Below are positions 1 to 7,381 of a stretch of DNA of 34,348 nucleotides, piece after piece. The notes under the pieces were generated by a model. It was not told the DNA's origin. It made no database searches and was given only the letters and a program-made list of their open reading frames with translations. The translations under genes were made by a program, and so were the position numbers. Each line of letters begins with the position of its first letter. The first letter of the stretch is position 1. The DNA comes from Clostridia bacterium (lineage in GTDB: Bacteria > Bacillota > Clostridia > Oscillospirales > CAG-272), in the NCBI GenBank assembly GCA_017451545.1, contig JAFTOB010000071.1:1-34348 (forward strand), read 5' to 3'.

Positions 1-271
1 AATATCGCTTTGCTCAACCTGTGTGCTTTGCGCGGCCTGAAAAACAAGCCAAAAATTAGGTACTTTGTACCCAATTTTTCGCTTCTGTTTCAACGAGCAA
101 GGGCCGCGTGGAGCTTTTCGAGCTCTGCGGAGCTCGACCGGCGTTTCGGCGCCGGCTCCCGAAAAACTTTTGAAAAAGTTTTATCAAAACTTTCAAAAAT
201 GGGCTCAGCTTAAACTTCAAATTCCGATTTATCGGTGACATCCCGGTTACAGCCTTTGAACGAAGCAAATC
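1..271. repeat. Palindrome-rich intergenic repeat region
   Basis: No credible gene is seen here. The stretch is a series of inverted repeats: CGCGGCC (31-37) against GGCCGCG (102-108); AAAAATT-A-GGTAC (51-63) against GTACC-C-AATTTTT (67-79) with a 3-nt loop; GAGCTC and CCGGCG/CGCCGG palindromes at about 119-153; and AAAACTTTT/AAAAGTTTT at about 165-184. A 21-nt motif at 216-236 (TTCAAATTCCGATTTATCGG plus T) recurs at about 9.8-10.4 kb. The composition resembles dispersed non-coding repeats of Clostridia. The two short open frames through it are opposite-strand artefacts of the palindromes. Confidence 0.6.
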
Positions 272-315
272 AAAACATAAGAGGTCGGTTCGTTCGAACC
301 GACCTCTTATGTTTT
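272..315. terminator. Strong bidirectional intrinsic terminator
   Basis: This is a perfect 21-bp inverted repeat with only TT at the centre. Its ends are AAAA and TTTT, so either strand gives a hairpin followed by a U tract. It sits 23 bp beyond the stop codon of the minus-strand membrane-protein gene at 339 and probably ends the AraC/membrane-protein transcript. Confidence 0.85.
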
Positions 316-338
316 ATCTAAAGCATATGAAAGAGCAC

Positions 339-1106
339 TCACTTGTCTGCAGACTCATCGGGCAAAGTCAAAATACCTCCCTCGCCGGCAATTTCAAGCC
401 ACTTCTTTCTCATTTTTTTGTAGGCGGGTCCGCCGTAATCGTCAATACTCCTTTTTTGCTTTGCCATAAGCATTTCGCCGTTCGAAAAAGATATTATCAC
501 GGGCAATCTGAAATACTTATGCTCGTGCCGAAGATTCCCGTCCACAAAGGCATCAAGCCACTTGTCCCTCTCGTCCACACAAATTATCAATACAACGCGG
601 ATCGGGTGCAATGGTGGTGCGGAGGCATCTAAATTCAGCATATGTGGAAGAATTTCATTAAAATACAGCCGCTCCGGATATCTGACCTCGCCTTTGAGAT
701 CCACCACCATAAAGCAATTATGCCCTTCACCGATAATGTATTTTCTTCTGTGGAAAAGATAAACATTTGAGCTGACACGCTCCATTATTTTGAGCTTGTG
801 CTTTGGTAACGCCTTCTTGAGAACGTCAATCACATCGTCAATGCTTCTGCAGGTAACCTCAAATTGCTCGGGCTTCACATTCTTTTTTGCCGATATCTTG
901 GGCTCCTTTACCTTGTCGGGCGCGGTTTTGCTGTTTTCGGTCACAAACTCGCGCCTGCGTAACAATCCAATCAGAACAAGGGCCACGGCTAAAACTACAT
1001 AAATTATGCGCTTTGGATCAGAGAAAGCAGCAATAATCGCAGAGGCAACAATTCCTGCACATACCGTGACGGCCACAGCCAAAGCAAAATTCTTTTTACT
1101 CTTCAT
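339..1106 (-). CDS. Two-TM membrane protein of unknown function
   Basis: I do not recognise the family of this 255-residue protein. The N-terminus has a short basic stretch, then two hydrophobic segments at about residues 8-28 and 33-50, followed by a basic stop (LLRRRE). That suggests a membrane hairpin with both ends in the cytoplasm. The remaining ~195 residues are soluble, mixed alpha/beta, with a basic region KQKRSIDDYGGPAYKKMRKK near the end. The start ATG at 1106 follows a GAGG-type ribosome site about 10 nt upstream. The gene begins 18 bp after the AraC stop at 1125, so it is probably co-transcribed with that regulator. It ends just before the strong terminator at 272-315. A functional link to the sugar genes is inferred only from position. 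Confidence 0.75.
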   Translation of the reverse strand: MKSKKNFALAVAVTVCAGIVASAIIAAFSDPKRIIYVVLAVALVLIGLLRRREFVTENSKTAPDKVKEPKISAKKNVKPEQFEVTCRSIDDVIDVLKKALPKHKLKIMERVSSNVYLFHRRKYIIGEGHNCFMVVDLKGEVRYPERLYFNEILPHMLNLDASAPPLHPIRVVLIICVDERDKWLDAFVDGNLRHEHKYFRLPVIISFSNGEMLMAKQKRSIDDYGGPAYKKMRKKWLEIAGEGGILTLPDESADK

Positions 1107-1124
1107 AAATTCATTTCCTCATTA

Positions 1125-1982
1125 TTACTCGTTGCGCCCTTTAACGTACTCCGACGGCAGCTTGCCGATGTGGCGCTTGAAGGTGCGCGAAAAATATGAA
1201 AGATTCTCAAAGCCGCAGGTGGTGGCCGCCTCGGTGACGGTGGCACCGCCCGTCAGCATATGCCGCGCCTCCTTGCAGCGGAGCAGATTCAGCGAATCAA
1301 AAATGGTCATACCCGTGAAAAGCTTGAACTCTCGGGACAGGTGATATTTACTGACCCCCACGTGCTCGGCCACCTCGTCGAGGGTGATGGGCTCGGAAAA
1401 ATGGTTCTGCATATAGGTCATTACCTTCTTTACGCGGCCCGACGCAACTGCTCGTGAGCGCTGATCCACGCTGTCGCTCTCGTCGTCCGCAAGATAATCG
1501 CGGCATAGGATGGTCAGAATGCCCATAATATCGCGGTAGACCGCAAGGCGGTCGGGCAGGTTGCCGTGATTGACCCGCGCGCGGCTGAAATTTCTGTTCA
1601 GCTCCTCAAAAATACCCGCCAGCTCTCGGTTTCCGTGTGCCACCTCGGAGAAGCGCATGGACAGTATGTCAATGCCGTTGGCCTCGCAGAAGGCGGTATC
1701 GATGATCAGGCAATAATAAATCAGATCGTTTCCGTTCTCACTCTCGCAAAGGTGGATGGCGTTGGGGTTGATTATGGCCACGTCCCCCGCTTTGACGCGA
1801 AAGCGACCCGAGTCGTAATTCAGATATCCCTCGCCATCGGTAAAGCAGAGCAGCTCAATATTATCGTGCCAGTTGGCCATGGCCTTGATCTTCTTTATTG
1901 AATCCTTGTGAAAGAAAAAAGGCATACGGCTGTCGGGGAAAATGTGGGTCTCGTGTATGTAGGTTTTGATATGTGTGGTCAT
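1125..1982 (-). CDS. AraC family transcriptional regulator (cupin + HTH)
   Basis: This 285-residue protein has the classic two-domain layout. An N-terminal cupin sensor (about residues 20-130) includes the signature KAGDVAIINPNAIHLCES. A C-terminal double helix-turn-helix of about 100 residues includes ITLDEVAEHVGVSKYHLSRE and ATTCGFENLSYFSRTFKRH. The start was placed at ATG 1982 (MTTHIKTY) because a perfect GGAGG (1988-1992) lies 5 nt upstream; a longer frame starting at 2012 has no such site. It is transcribed divergently from the TIM-barrel gene at 2117 and is the likely sugar-responsive activator of the 2117-3980 pair. The inducer is unknown. It probably forms a two-gene transcript with the membrane protein at 339-1106. 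Confidence 0.9.
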   Translation of the reverse strand: MTTHIKTYIHETHIFPDSRMPFFFHKDSIKKIKAMANWHDNIELLCFTDGEGYLNYDSGRFRVKAGDVAIINPNAIHLCESENGNDLIYYCLIIDTAFCEANGIDILSMRFSEVAHGNRELAGIFEELNRNFSRARVNHGNLPDRLAVYRDIMGILTILCRDYLADDESDSVDQRSRAVASGRVKKVMTYMQNHFSEPITLDEVAEHVGVSKYHLSREFKLFTGMTIFDSLNLLRCKEARHMLTGGATVTEAATTCGFENLSYFSRTFKRHIGKLPSEYVKGRNE

Positions 1983-2049
1983 ATGCGCCTCCGATGAGCA
2001 ATATTGTGTCAAAAAACGGCAATATGAGTATTGAAATATCGTTTATTAT

Positions 2050-2078
2050 ATTATAAAATAAAAATGGAAAATAATCAA
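2050..2078 (-). promoter_or_regulatory. Sigma-A promoter of the AraC gene
   Basis: On the minus strand, -35 TTGATT (2073-2078) and -10 TATAAT (2050-2055) are separated by 17 bp. The promoter lies in the divergent gap before the AraC gene at 1982. A weaker plus-strand pair (TTGAAA 2031-2036, TATAAA 2052-2057, 15-bp spacing) could serve the 2117 gene and may need activation. Confidence 0.65.
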
Positions 2079-2116
2079 GACCTGCAAGATAATTTTATTT
2101 GAAAAGGAGAAAGCTT

Positions 2117-2974
2117 ATGTACAATTTTCCCATCGGTGTGATCCTCGAGTCCTTCAGAACCGACAGAAGCACCGCCATAAAGAAGGCCGCCGCCATCGGC
2201 GCCAACGGCATCCAGATGTATGCCACCAAAGGTGAGAACAGCCCCGAGAACCTATCGGCCGCCGACCGCCGCGCACTGCTTGACGAGGTCAAGAGCAACG
2301 GTCTGGTCTTCTCTGCCCTTTGCGGAGACATGGGCCGCGGCTTCGGCAACGCCGAGCTCAACCCCGAGCTTATCGAAAAGTCCAAGCGCATAGTCGACCT
2401 GGCTCTCGACCTTGAGACCAACATCGTAACCACCCACATCGGCGTTGTTCCCTTCGACAAGGAGCACCCCAGATACGCAGTTATGCAGAAGGCCTGCCGC
2501 GAGCTGGCAGAGTATGCCGACAGCGTCGGCGCCCACTTCGCCATTGAGACAGGCCCCGAAAACTCCTTCGTTCTCAAGGAATTCCTCGACTCCCTCGGCT
2601 CCACCGGCGTTGCCGTCAACCTTGACCCCGCAAACCTTTGCATGGTCACAAAGGACGACCCCGTTGACGCCGTCTATAACCTTCAGAAGTACATCGTTCA
2701 CACCCACGCAAAGGACGGCGTTTGCCTCCACCTCTCCAACCCCGAGTACATCTACAAGGTAGTTCATCCCGTTCCGGAAGGCTTCAGCGGAAAGCAGTGC
2801 TTCCGCGAGGTTCCCCTCGGCACCGGTAGCGTTGACTTCCCCGCTTACCTCAAGGCTCTCGAGGACATCGGCTATCGCGGCTTCCTCACCATCGAGCGCG
2901 AGGCGGGCGACACACCCGAGGTCGACATCGGAATCGCTTACGACTTCCTCCAAAAAGTAATCAAGGAAAACTAA
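2117..2974 (+). CDS. Sugar phosphate isomerase/epimerase (TIM barrel)
   Basis: This 285-residue protein belongs to the AP-endonuclease-2/xylose-isomerase-like TIM-barrel superfamily, which covers sugar isomerases, epimerases and dehydratases. The four conserved metal-site strands can be picked out: HFAIETGPE, VNLDPANL, VHTHAKD and FLTIEREAG, giving the usual Glu-Asp-His-Glu set. The start is ATG 2117: AAGGAG (2104-2109) lies 7 nt upstream, whereas an in-frame TTG at 2099 lies upstream of that site. It is divergent from the AraC gene at 1982 and followed by a second protein of the same superfamily at 3120. The exact substrate cannot be read from sequence; keto-sugar or inositol-type epimerisation is typical for the superfamily. 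Confidence in the fold is high, in the reaction low. Confidence 0.9.
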   Translation: MYNFPIGVILESFRTDRSTAIKKAAAIGANGIQMYATKGENSPENLSAADRRALLDEVKSNGLVFSALCGDMGRGFGNAELNPELIEKSKRIVDLALDLETNIVTTHIGVVPFDKEHPRYAVMQKACRELAEYADSVGAHFAIETGPENSFVLKEFLDSLGSTGVAVNLDPANLCMVTKDDPVDAVYNLQKYIVHTHAKDGVCLHLSNPEYIYKVVHPVPEGFSGKQCFREVPLGTGSVDFPAYLKALEDIGYRGFLTIEREAGDTPEVDIGIAYDFLQKVIKEN

Positions 2975-3023
2975 CGCGAAATTTCATTTATCCTTCAGAT
3001 AAGTTTAACTGTTCGCGTAAGGC

Positions 3024-3073
3024 AAAAACGCTTTCGGATCAAAAGATCCGAGCCGCGAGGCGGCCGCGTTTTT
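3024..3073 (+). ncRNA. Predicted three-way-junction RNA (terminator or leader element)
   Basis: An outer stem AAAAACGC (3024-3031)/GCGTTTTT (3066-3073) encloses two perfect hairpins: CGGATC-aaaa-GATCCG (3035-3050) and GCCGC-gag-GCGGC (3052-3064). The closing strand ends in five T, so it could terminate the 2117 transcript, or act as a structured leader for the gene at 3120. No known riboswitch family was recognised. Confidence 0.5.
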
Positions 3074-3088
3074 CAATAATAAATCGTG

Positions 3089-3114
3089 CCGCCGCAATGG
3101 CGGCGGAATGGAGA
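3089..3114 (+). promoter_or_regulatory. Hairpin immediately upstream of the ribosome binding site
   Basis: CCGCCGC (3089-3095), loop AATG, GCGGCGG (3100-3106) form a perfect 7-bp GC stem. It is followed three bases later by the GGAGA ribosome site (3110-3114) and ATG 3120. The same arrangement is found before the genes at 26865 and 28786. Confidence 0.7.
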
Positions 3115-3119
3115 ATAAA

Positions 3120-3980
3120 ATGAAAATTTCCGTCAGCTCTTACTCTTTTAACCAATACATCAAGGCAGGCAAGATGACCCACCTCGACTGCGTGTCGAAG
3201 GCCAAGGAAATGGGCTTTGACGCCATCGAGTTCATCGACCTGCCCGGTGAAAATCTCGACGAGCAGCTCACCCTTGCGGGCAAGCTGGCCGAAAAGGCCT
3301 CCGAGCTTGGCATCGAGATCAACGCCTATACCATCGGCGCGTCGCTCTACCACGATACACAGGAAGGCTCAGACGCCGAGGTTGAAAGGCTGAAGGGTCA
3401 GCTCCGCGTAGCTCAGGCGCTGGGTGCCAAGGTCATGAGACACGACGTTTGCAACAAGCTGGGCAAGACCGGCAACTCCCGCAGCTTTGACCTGATGCTC
3501 CCGACGATCGCCGCCAACGCGCGCCGCGTTACCGAGTACGGCGAGACTCTCGGCATCCGCACCTGCTCCGAGAACCACGGCTACGTGGCTCAGGACAGCG
3601 ACCGCGTGGAGCGTCTCTTCAACGCCGTGGCTCACGATAACTACGGTCTGCTGGTAGATATGGGCAACTTTATCTGCGTTGACGAAAACCCTGCCCTTGC
3701 GGTCTCCCGCGTAGCTCCCTATGCCGTTCACGTCCACATCAAGGATATGCGCGTGAGAAGCGCGCCCATTGGTGCTTGCAACCATATGACTCGCGGCGGC
3801 AACTATTACTGCGGCACGGCTGTGGGAGAGGGCGACGTTCCCGTCAAGCAGTGCCTTGCCATCATCAAGCGCGCCGGTTACGACGGCTACGTTTCCCTTG
3901 AGTACGAGGGCGTTGAGGATTGCATCCCCGCCATTGAGCGCGGACTTGCCAATATCAAGCAGTTCCTTTCCGAAATATGA
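3120..3980 (+). CDS. Sugar phosphate isomerase/epimerase (TIM barrel)
   Basis: This 286-residue protein is a second member of the xylose-isomerase-like TIM-barrel superfamily. It starts with MKISVSSYSF and carries the metal-site strands TCSENHGYV, LLVDMGNF, VHVHIKDM and YVSLEYEG in order, so the Glu-Asp-His-Glu set appears complete. The start at 3120 is chosen because GGAGA (3110-3114) lies 5-6 nt upstream; the in-frame ATG at 3108 overlaps that site. It follows the 2117 gene by 145 bp that contain the junction RNA and the hairpin, so its expression may be adjusted separately from its neighbour. The superfamily includes inosose dehydratases, epimerases and keto-sugar isomerases; the substrate is not assigned. 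Confidence 0.9.
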   Translation: MKISVSSYSFNQYIKAGKMTHLDCVSKAKEMGFDAIEFIDLPGENLDEQLTLAGKLAEKASELGIEINAYTIGASLYHDTQEGSDAEVERLKGQLRVAQALGAKVMRHDVCNKLGKTGNSRSFDLMLPTIAANARRVTEYGETLGIRTCSENHGYVAQDSDRVERLFNAVAHDNYGLLVDMGNFICVDENPALAVSRVAPYAVHVHIKDMRVRSAPIGACNHMTRGGNYYCGTAVGEGDVPVKQCLAIIKRAGYDGYVSLEYEGVEDCIPAIERGLANIKQFLSEI

Positions 3981-3994
3981 TCGGTTGAAAATCA

Positions 3995-4032
3995 AAGCAG
4001 CTCCGAGCGATGCTCGGAGCTGCTTCTATTTT
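3995..4032. terminator. Bidirectional terminator between convergent genes
   Basis: A perfect 14-bp stem, AAGCAGCTCCGAGC (3995-4008) with GCTCGGAGCTGCTT (4012-4025) and a 3-nt loop, is followed on the plus strand by CTATTTTT. It separates the plus-strand isomerase gene (ends 3980) from the minus-strand aminotransferase gene (ends 4026) and probably serves both operons. Confidence 0.88.
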
Positions 4033-5354
4033 TCATTCGTGTTACGGTACCAAGCGCCGATAGTCTTGGGATTTCCGGGATCACCCTCAAGGAGCTCCTC
4101 GTAATTCTCGACCACCTTTTTGAAGGCGTTTGCGTATTCCTCGATCTGCTCGGGAATGAATTTTTTCAACCACGGCACGCGGAAAACACGCTCGCCGATC
4201 CTCTCGGCGTCGGCGAGGTTCTCATCAAGCCGGCGGACGTCGTAATCGGAGTTTGCGATCCTCGTGGGAACTCCATCCCCGTAAACGTCGGCGGTCTGAA
4301 ATACGGGATGGGTGTGGAGCGCGGCGTTACAACCCGGCAGGCACTTGACAGCTCCCTCGGCGCGCACCGCCTCGCAGAAGCGTGTCACCGAAAGGCCGCC
4401 CAGCTCCTCGGGCACGTAAATGCCGTGGGGCAGGTAGAAGCCGCCCATCGTGGTGCCCTCGGATTCGTCGGCACGGTGGGGTCTGATGCCAGGCACGCCC
4501 TCAAGCAGATCCCAAAAGCGGTTCATTGCGCGGCGGATCTCCTCGCATCTTTGATCGTAATATTTAAGCTGAACGCGACCGACGGCCGAGCTCATCTGAT
4601 GCATTCTGAATTTATATCCGCAAAGGGGCAGACCCGTGTAGGGCTTCAGATCGGGGCAGGTGATCTCCTCGTCGGTTCTTTCGTACATTCCGAGTGCCAT
4701 TGCGTGCTCGTAGATCTCGCGGTCATTGGTAACGAGCATACCCGCCTCACCTATGGCGAAGGCCTTACCCGTCATAAGAGAAATACCCGCCACGTCACCG
4801 ATGGTACCCAGCATTCTGCCCTTATATTTACCGCCCTGGGCGTGGGAAACGTCCTCAATGACCTTGATACCGTGCCTCCTTGCAATGTCCATAATTCTGT
4901 CCATATCGCAGGGGTGGCCGAGATAGTGTACGGCCATGATCGCGCGGGTCTTCGGTGTGATCTTGCGCTCGATATCGTCGGGGTCGATGCAGAGAGTTCT
5001 GTCGTCCACGTTGGCGAAGACCACCGTACCGCCGAGGCCGTAGACCTGCAGACAGGATGCCCAATAGGTGATGGTTGGGCAGATGACCTCGTCACCGCGA
5101 CGAACACCCGCGCCGTACATTGCCGCCATCAGCGAGGAAGTGCCGCTGTTATAGCCGAGGGCGTATTTTACGCCCATCCAATCGGCAAACTCGCGCTCAA
5201 ATTTCTTGGTTATATCGCTGCCGCTCATATTGCGGTTGCGCAGAACGTCAACAACGGCGGCCTCATCCTCCTCTGTATAGATGGGCCATCTTTCCATTTC
5301 GGGGTTGATAGTTTTGACGGCCTTCTCGCCGCCGAAAATTGCTAACTTTGACAT
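4026..5354 (-). CDS. DegT/DnrJ/EryC1/StrS family PLP aminotransferase
   Basis: This 442-residue protein is a fold-type I PLP-dependent aminotransferase that in this family aminates a keto-sugar or keto-cyclitol. Visible motifs are NSGTSSLMAAM (phosphate-binding turn, about 69-79), VIEDVSHAQGG (Asp168 opposite the pyridine nitrogen) and SLMTGKAFAIGEAGM (Lys197 as the Schiff-base lysine). The start is ATG 5354 with GAGG 8 nt upstream; an in-frame ATG at 5372 would overlap the previous gene. It is the last gene of the 9582-4026 operon and follows a Gfo/Idh oxidoreductase by 10 bp. That pairing suggests oxidation of a sugar hydroxyl followed by transamination, or the reverse direction in catabolism. 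Nucleotide-sugar genes are absent nearby, which argues against a standard surface-polysaccharide pathway. Confidence 0.9.
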   Translation of the reverse strand: MSKLAIFGGEKAVKTINPEMERWPIYTEEDEAAVVDVLRNRNMSGSDITKKFEREFADWMGVKYALGYNSGTSSLMAAMYGAGVRRGDEVICPTITYWASCLQVYGLGGTVVFANVDDRTLCIDPDDIERKITPKTRAIMAVHYLGHPCDMDRIMDIARRHGIKVIEDVSHAQGGKYKGRMLGTIGDVAGISLMTGKAFAIGEAGMLVTNDREIYEHAMALGMYERTDEEITCPDLKPYTGLPLCGYKFRMHQMSSAVGRVQLKYYDQRCEEIRRAMNRFWDLLEGVPGIRPHRADESEGTTMGGFYLPHGIYVPEELGGLSVTRFCEAVRAEGAVKCLPGCNAALHTHPVFQTADVYGDGVPTRIANSDYDVRRLDENLADAERIGERVFRVPWLKKFIPEQIEEYANAFKKVVENYEELLEGDPGNPKTIGAWYRNTNEK

Positions 5355-5364
5355 TTTTATTTCC

Positions 5365-6351
5365 TCAATCACTTGTTTTTTCGGAGTATTTCTGTATCTC
5401 GAGAGTCTTGCGCGTGGAGGACAGCACCTCGTTCATGGGCAGGATCACGCCGTTCTCGCCCTTGACGAGGCGCAGAAAATCGTCGAGATACTCGCCCTCG
5501 TCCACCTCGAAAAGTGCGTGGGGCTCGGGGTCGCCCGCAAGATAGTAAACACCCTCTGTTTTATGTGAAAAGCTGAGCACTCCGCGGGTCCCCCAGATAT
5601 AAAACTGCCAATAGTAGGGCAGACCGAACTCAATGCCGTCGGGAATGGCATAGGACACGTCGGCTATGATGCCCGCACCGTTCTCGGCCGTCAGCATAAA
5701 CTGCGCGCAGTCGAGAAAACGTGGCTCGCTTGCCGCCAGCTTGTTCCAGCAACGGGCGGCGTTTATTTTGCCGACCTTGATGCCAAAAGCATAGTCAAGG
5801 GCATCGATGCCGTGGATGGCAATATCGTTTATAACACCCCCGTGCATATTTTCTTCAAAATACCAATCGGGGCGGCGACCGTATTGCAGAGGATGCTGAC
5901 CGCCGAAGGAGACGGCCGCGATCTCGCCCAGCGCACCGCTTTCGTATAGTCGCTTTGCGCCGTTGATCTTCTTGTCGTAGCGCATAGTAAACATACAGCT
6001 CACCTTTTTGCCGCTCAGACGCGCCTCGCGCTCGATAAGCTCAAGCTCGTCAAGGGATGTGGTCAAAGGCTTGTCGGCAATAACGTGCTTGCCCGCACGC
6101 AGAGCCTTGATCGCAACACCGCCGCGCTCGCCGTAGCGGCCGCCGAGGGCAACCGCATCCACTCTTTCGTCGGCAAGAAGAGCTTCAAGGCTCCTATAAT
6201 TACAAACGATCCCGTGACCTTCCGCCTCGCGGCGGGCGGCCTCGTTTTCCTCAAATGCACCGAGCACGTTGTATTCGGGATTTTTCACGGCCTCGTCAAA
6301 CAGGCTGAAGATATGCCCGTGGCGAAGACCTGCAAATGCAATATTTATCAT
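5365..6351 (-). CDS. Gfo/Idh/MocA family NAD(P)-dependent oxidoreductase
   Basis: This 328-residue protein has an N-terminal Rossmann domain beginning INIAFAGLRHGHI, followed by the DKP motif (93-95), a variant of the usual EKP. The C-terminal alpha/beta domain carries MHGGVINDIAIHGID, in which Asp176 and His180 match the conserved D-x3-H catalytic pair. Family members oxidise or reduce secondary hydroxyls of sugars, inositols or glycosides. ATG 6351 is preceded by AGGGGA. It lies between the SGNH hydrolase (16-bp gap) and the DegT aminotransferase (10-bp gap) in one operon. The nucleotide-binding loop is GLRHGH rather than a clean GxGxxG, as in many divergent members. Substrate unknown. Confidence 0.88.
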   Translation of the reverse strand: MINIAFAGLRHGHIFSLFDEAVKNPEYNVLGAFEENEAARREAEGHGIVCNYRSLEALLADERVDAVALGGRYGERGGVAIKALRAGKHVIADKPLTTSLDELELIEREARLSGKKVSCMFTMRYDKKINGAKRLYESGALGEIAAVSFGGQHPLQYGRRPDWYFEENMHGGVINDIAIHGIDALDYAFGIKVGKINAARCWNKLAASEPRFLDCAQFMLTAENGAGIIADVSYAIPDGIEFGLPYYWQFYIWGTRGVLSFSHKTEGVYYLAGDPEPHALFEVDEGEYLDDFLRLVKGENGVILPMNEVLSSTRKTLEIQKYSEKTSD

Positions 6352-6367
6352 AGCTTATCCCCTTATT

Positions 6368-7381
6368 TTAAAATCCGAGCCTTTTACAGACGGCGCGCAG
6401 AAGGAACTCGTTCCCTTCCCTCGTCATATGTATATCGTCAACTCGCCAGCGTTCAACGGGCAAACCCTCAAAAACCTCGCGGGCGAGGAGCACGTTGGCC
6501 GAAAAGCCGAGCTTTTGCATATCAGATACCGCAAGCGCGGCGGCGCGGTCGTACACGCGGCAGGTATCGAGCCCCACGTAGGGCATTCTGTCCTCGTTGG
6601 GTGAATCAACGAGATTTGAGGCGGGAGGTGTGATCAAAAGCACCCGACCGTGCGGTGAAGCCTCGAAGATCCTTGACATCAGCTCGGAAAGGTCGCGCCG
6701 CATCACCGCAGGGGCGACGCGTATTCTGTCATTAGCTCCCAGCGAGAGCAAAGTGAGATCAGGACGGTACGCCCCTATGCGCTCTTCAAAATTCTCAAGA
6801 AAATATTTCGTGTCCTTGCCTCCCACGCCGTTCAGGATCACTTCGTGGCAGACCGAGCCCGCGCCCACCACCGTGAGCTTTTCGCCCGATTTTACCGAGA
6901 TGCGGATGCTGTGCGTTTCGCGCGACCCATCGCAGGGCAAGCAGACCGAGCACGGCTCATAGCCCGCAAAGCGGGCCGGGTTGCCCGTCAGATCAACACC
7001 CTCGGCGACGAGCTTTCCATCTGCAAAGATGTCAATAACGCAACACGTATCGGGTCTTTTCTGGAAATAGAGGACTATTCGGTCGCCGCAAGTCTTCAGC
7101 TCAAAGCTCACGTCGCCGTTGGGATAAAGAGTTCTGATCCGACCGCCGAGCATTGCGGTAAAGGGCACGTCGGAGGAATTATCAAGCCCGTCCGTACCCC
7201 CGCAATCAAACTCTATCCCGTCACCGTAAACGAAGGCGGGGTCGGAGGTCATCAGATGATCGCGCAGAGCAAAGGACCAGCTCCCCATTCCCGCTCCGCA
7301 CAGGCAGGCCTCGCCGCGGGGCTCGGAATCGTATGAATATCTGTTATATGCAAGGCTGTCGCCGGTTATAAGTATCTTCAT
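6368..7381 (-). CDS. SGNH/GDSL-type hydrolase
   Basis: This 337-residue protein opens with KILITGDSLAYNR, where Ser9 is the block-I nucleophile. LLSLGANDR supplies the block-III Gly-x-Asn, and VDDIHMTREGN near the C-terminus supplies the block-V Asp-x-x-His (His318). The SGNH catalytic set therefore looks complete. Such enzymes are esterases, deacetylases or carbohydrate esterases. There is no signal peptide, so it probably acts on an imported substrate in the cytoplasm, for example removing an acyl group from a sugar. Its ATG overlaps the stop of the ceramidase-like gene (ATGA, 7378-7381), implying translational coupling. The insertion between blocks I and III, about 150 residues, is longer than in minimal members and may be a carbohydrate-binding jelly-roll domain (inference). 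Confidence 0.85.
   Translation of the reverse strand: MKILITGDSLAYNRYSYDSEPRGEACLCGAGMGSWSFALRDHLMTSDPAFVYGDGIEFDCGGTDGLDNSSDVPFTAMLGGRIRTLYPNGDVSFELKTCGDRIVLYFQKRPDTCCVIDIFADGKLVAEGVDLTGNPARFAGYEPCSVCLPCDGSRETHSIRISVKSGEKLTVVGAGSVCHEVILNGVGGKDTKYFLENFEERIGAYRPDLTLLSLGANDRIRVAPAVMRRDLSELMSRIFEASPHGRVLLITPPASNLVDSPNEDRMPYVGLDTCRVYDRAAALAVSDMQKLGFSANVLLAREVFEGLPVERWRVDDIHMTREGNEFLLRAVCKRLGF

Noticed and set aside
2099..2116. TTG at 2099 as the start of the first TIM-barrel gene.
   Set aside because: The ribosome site AAGGAG (2104-2109) lies downstream of it and correctly spaced for ATG 2117.
2252..2953. A long minus-strand frame opposite the first TIM-barrel gene.
   Set aside because: It is an opposite-strand shadow of a well-supported gene with full catalytic motifs; low-complexity Val/Gly/Asp composition and no ribosome site.
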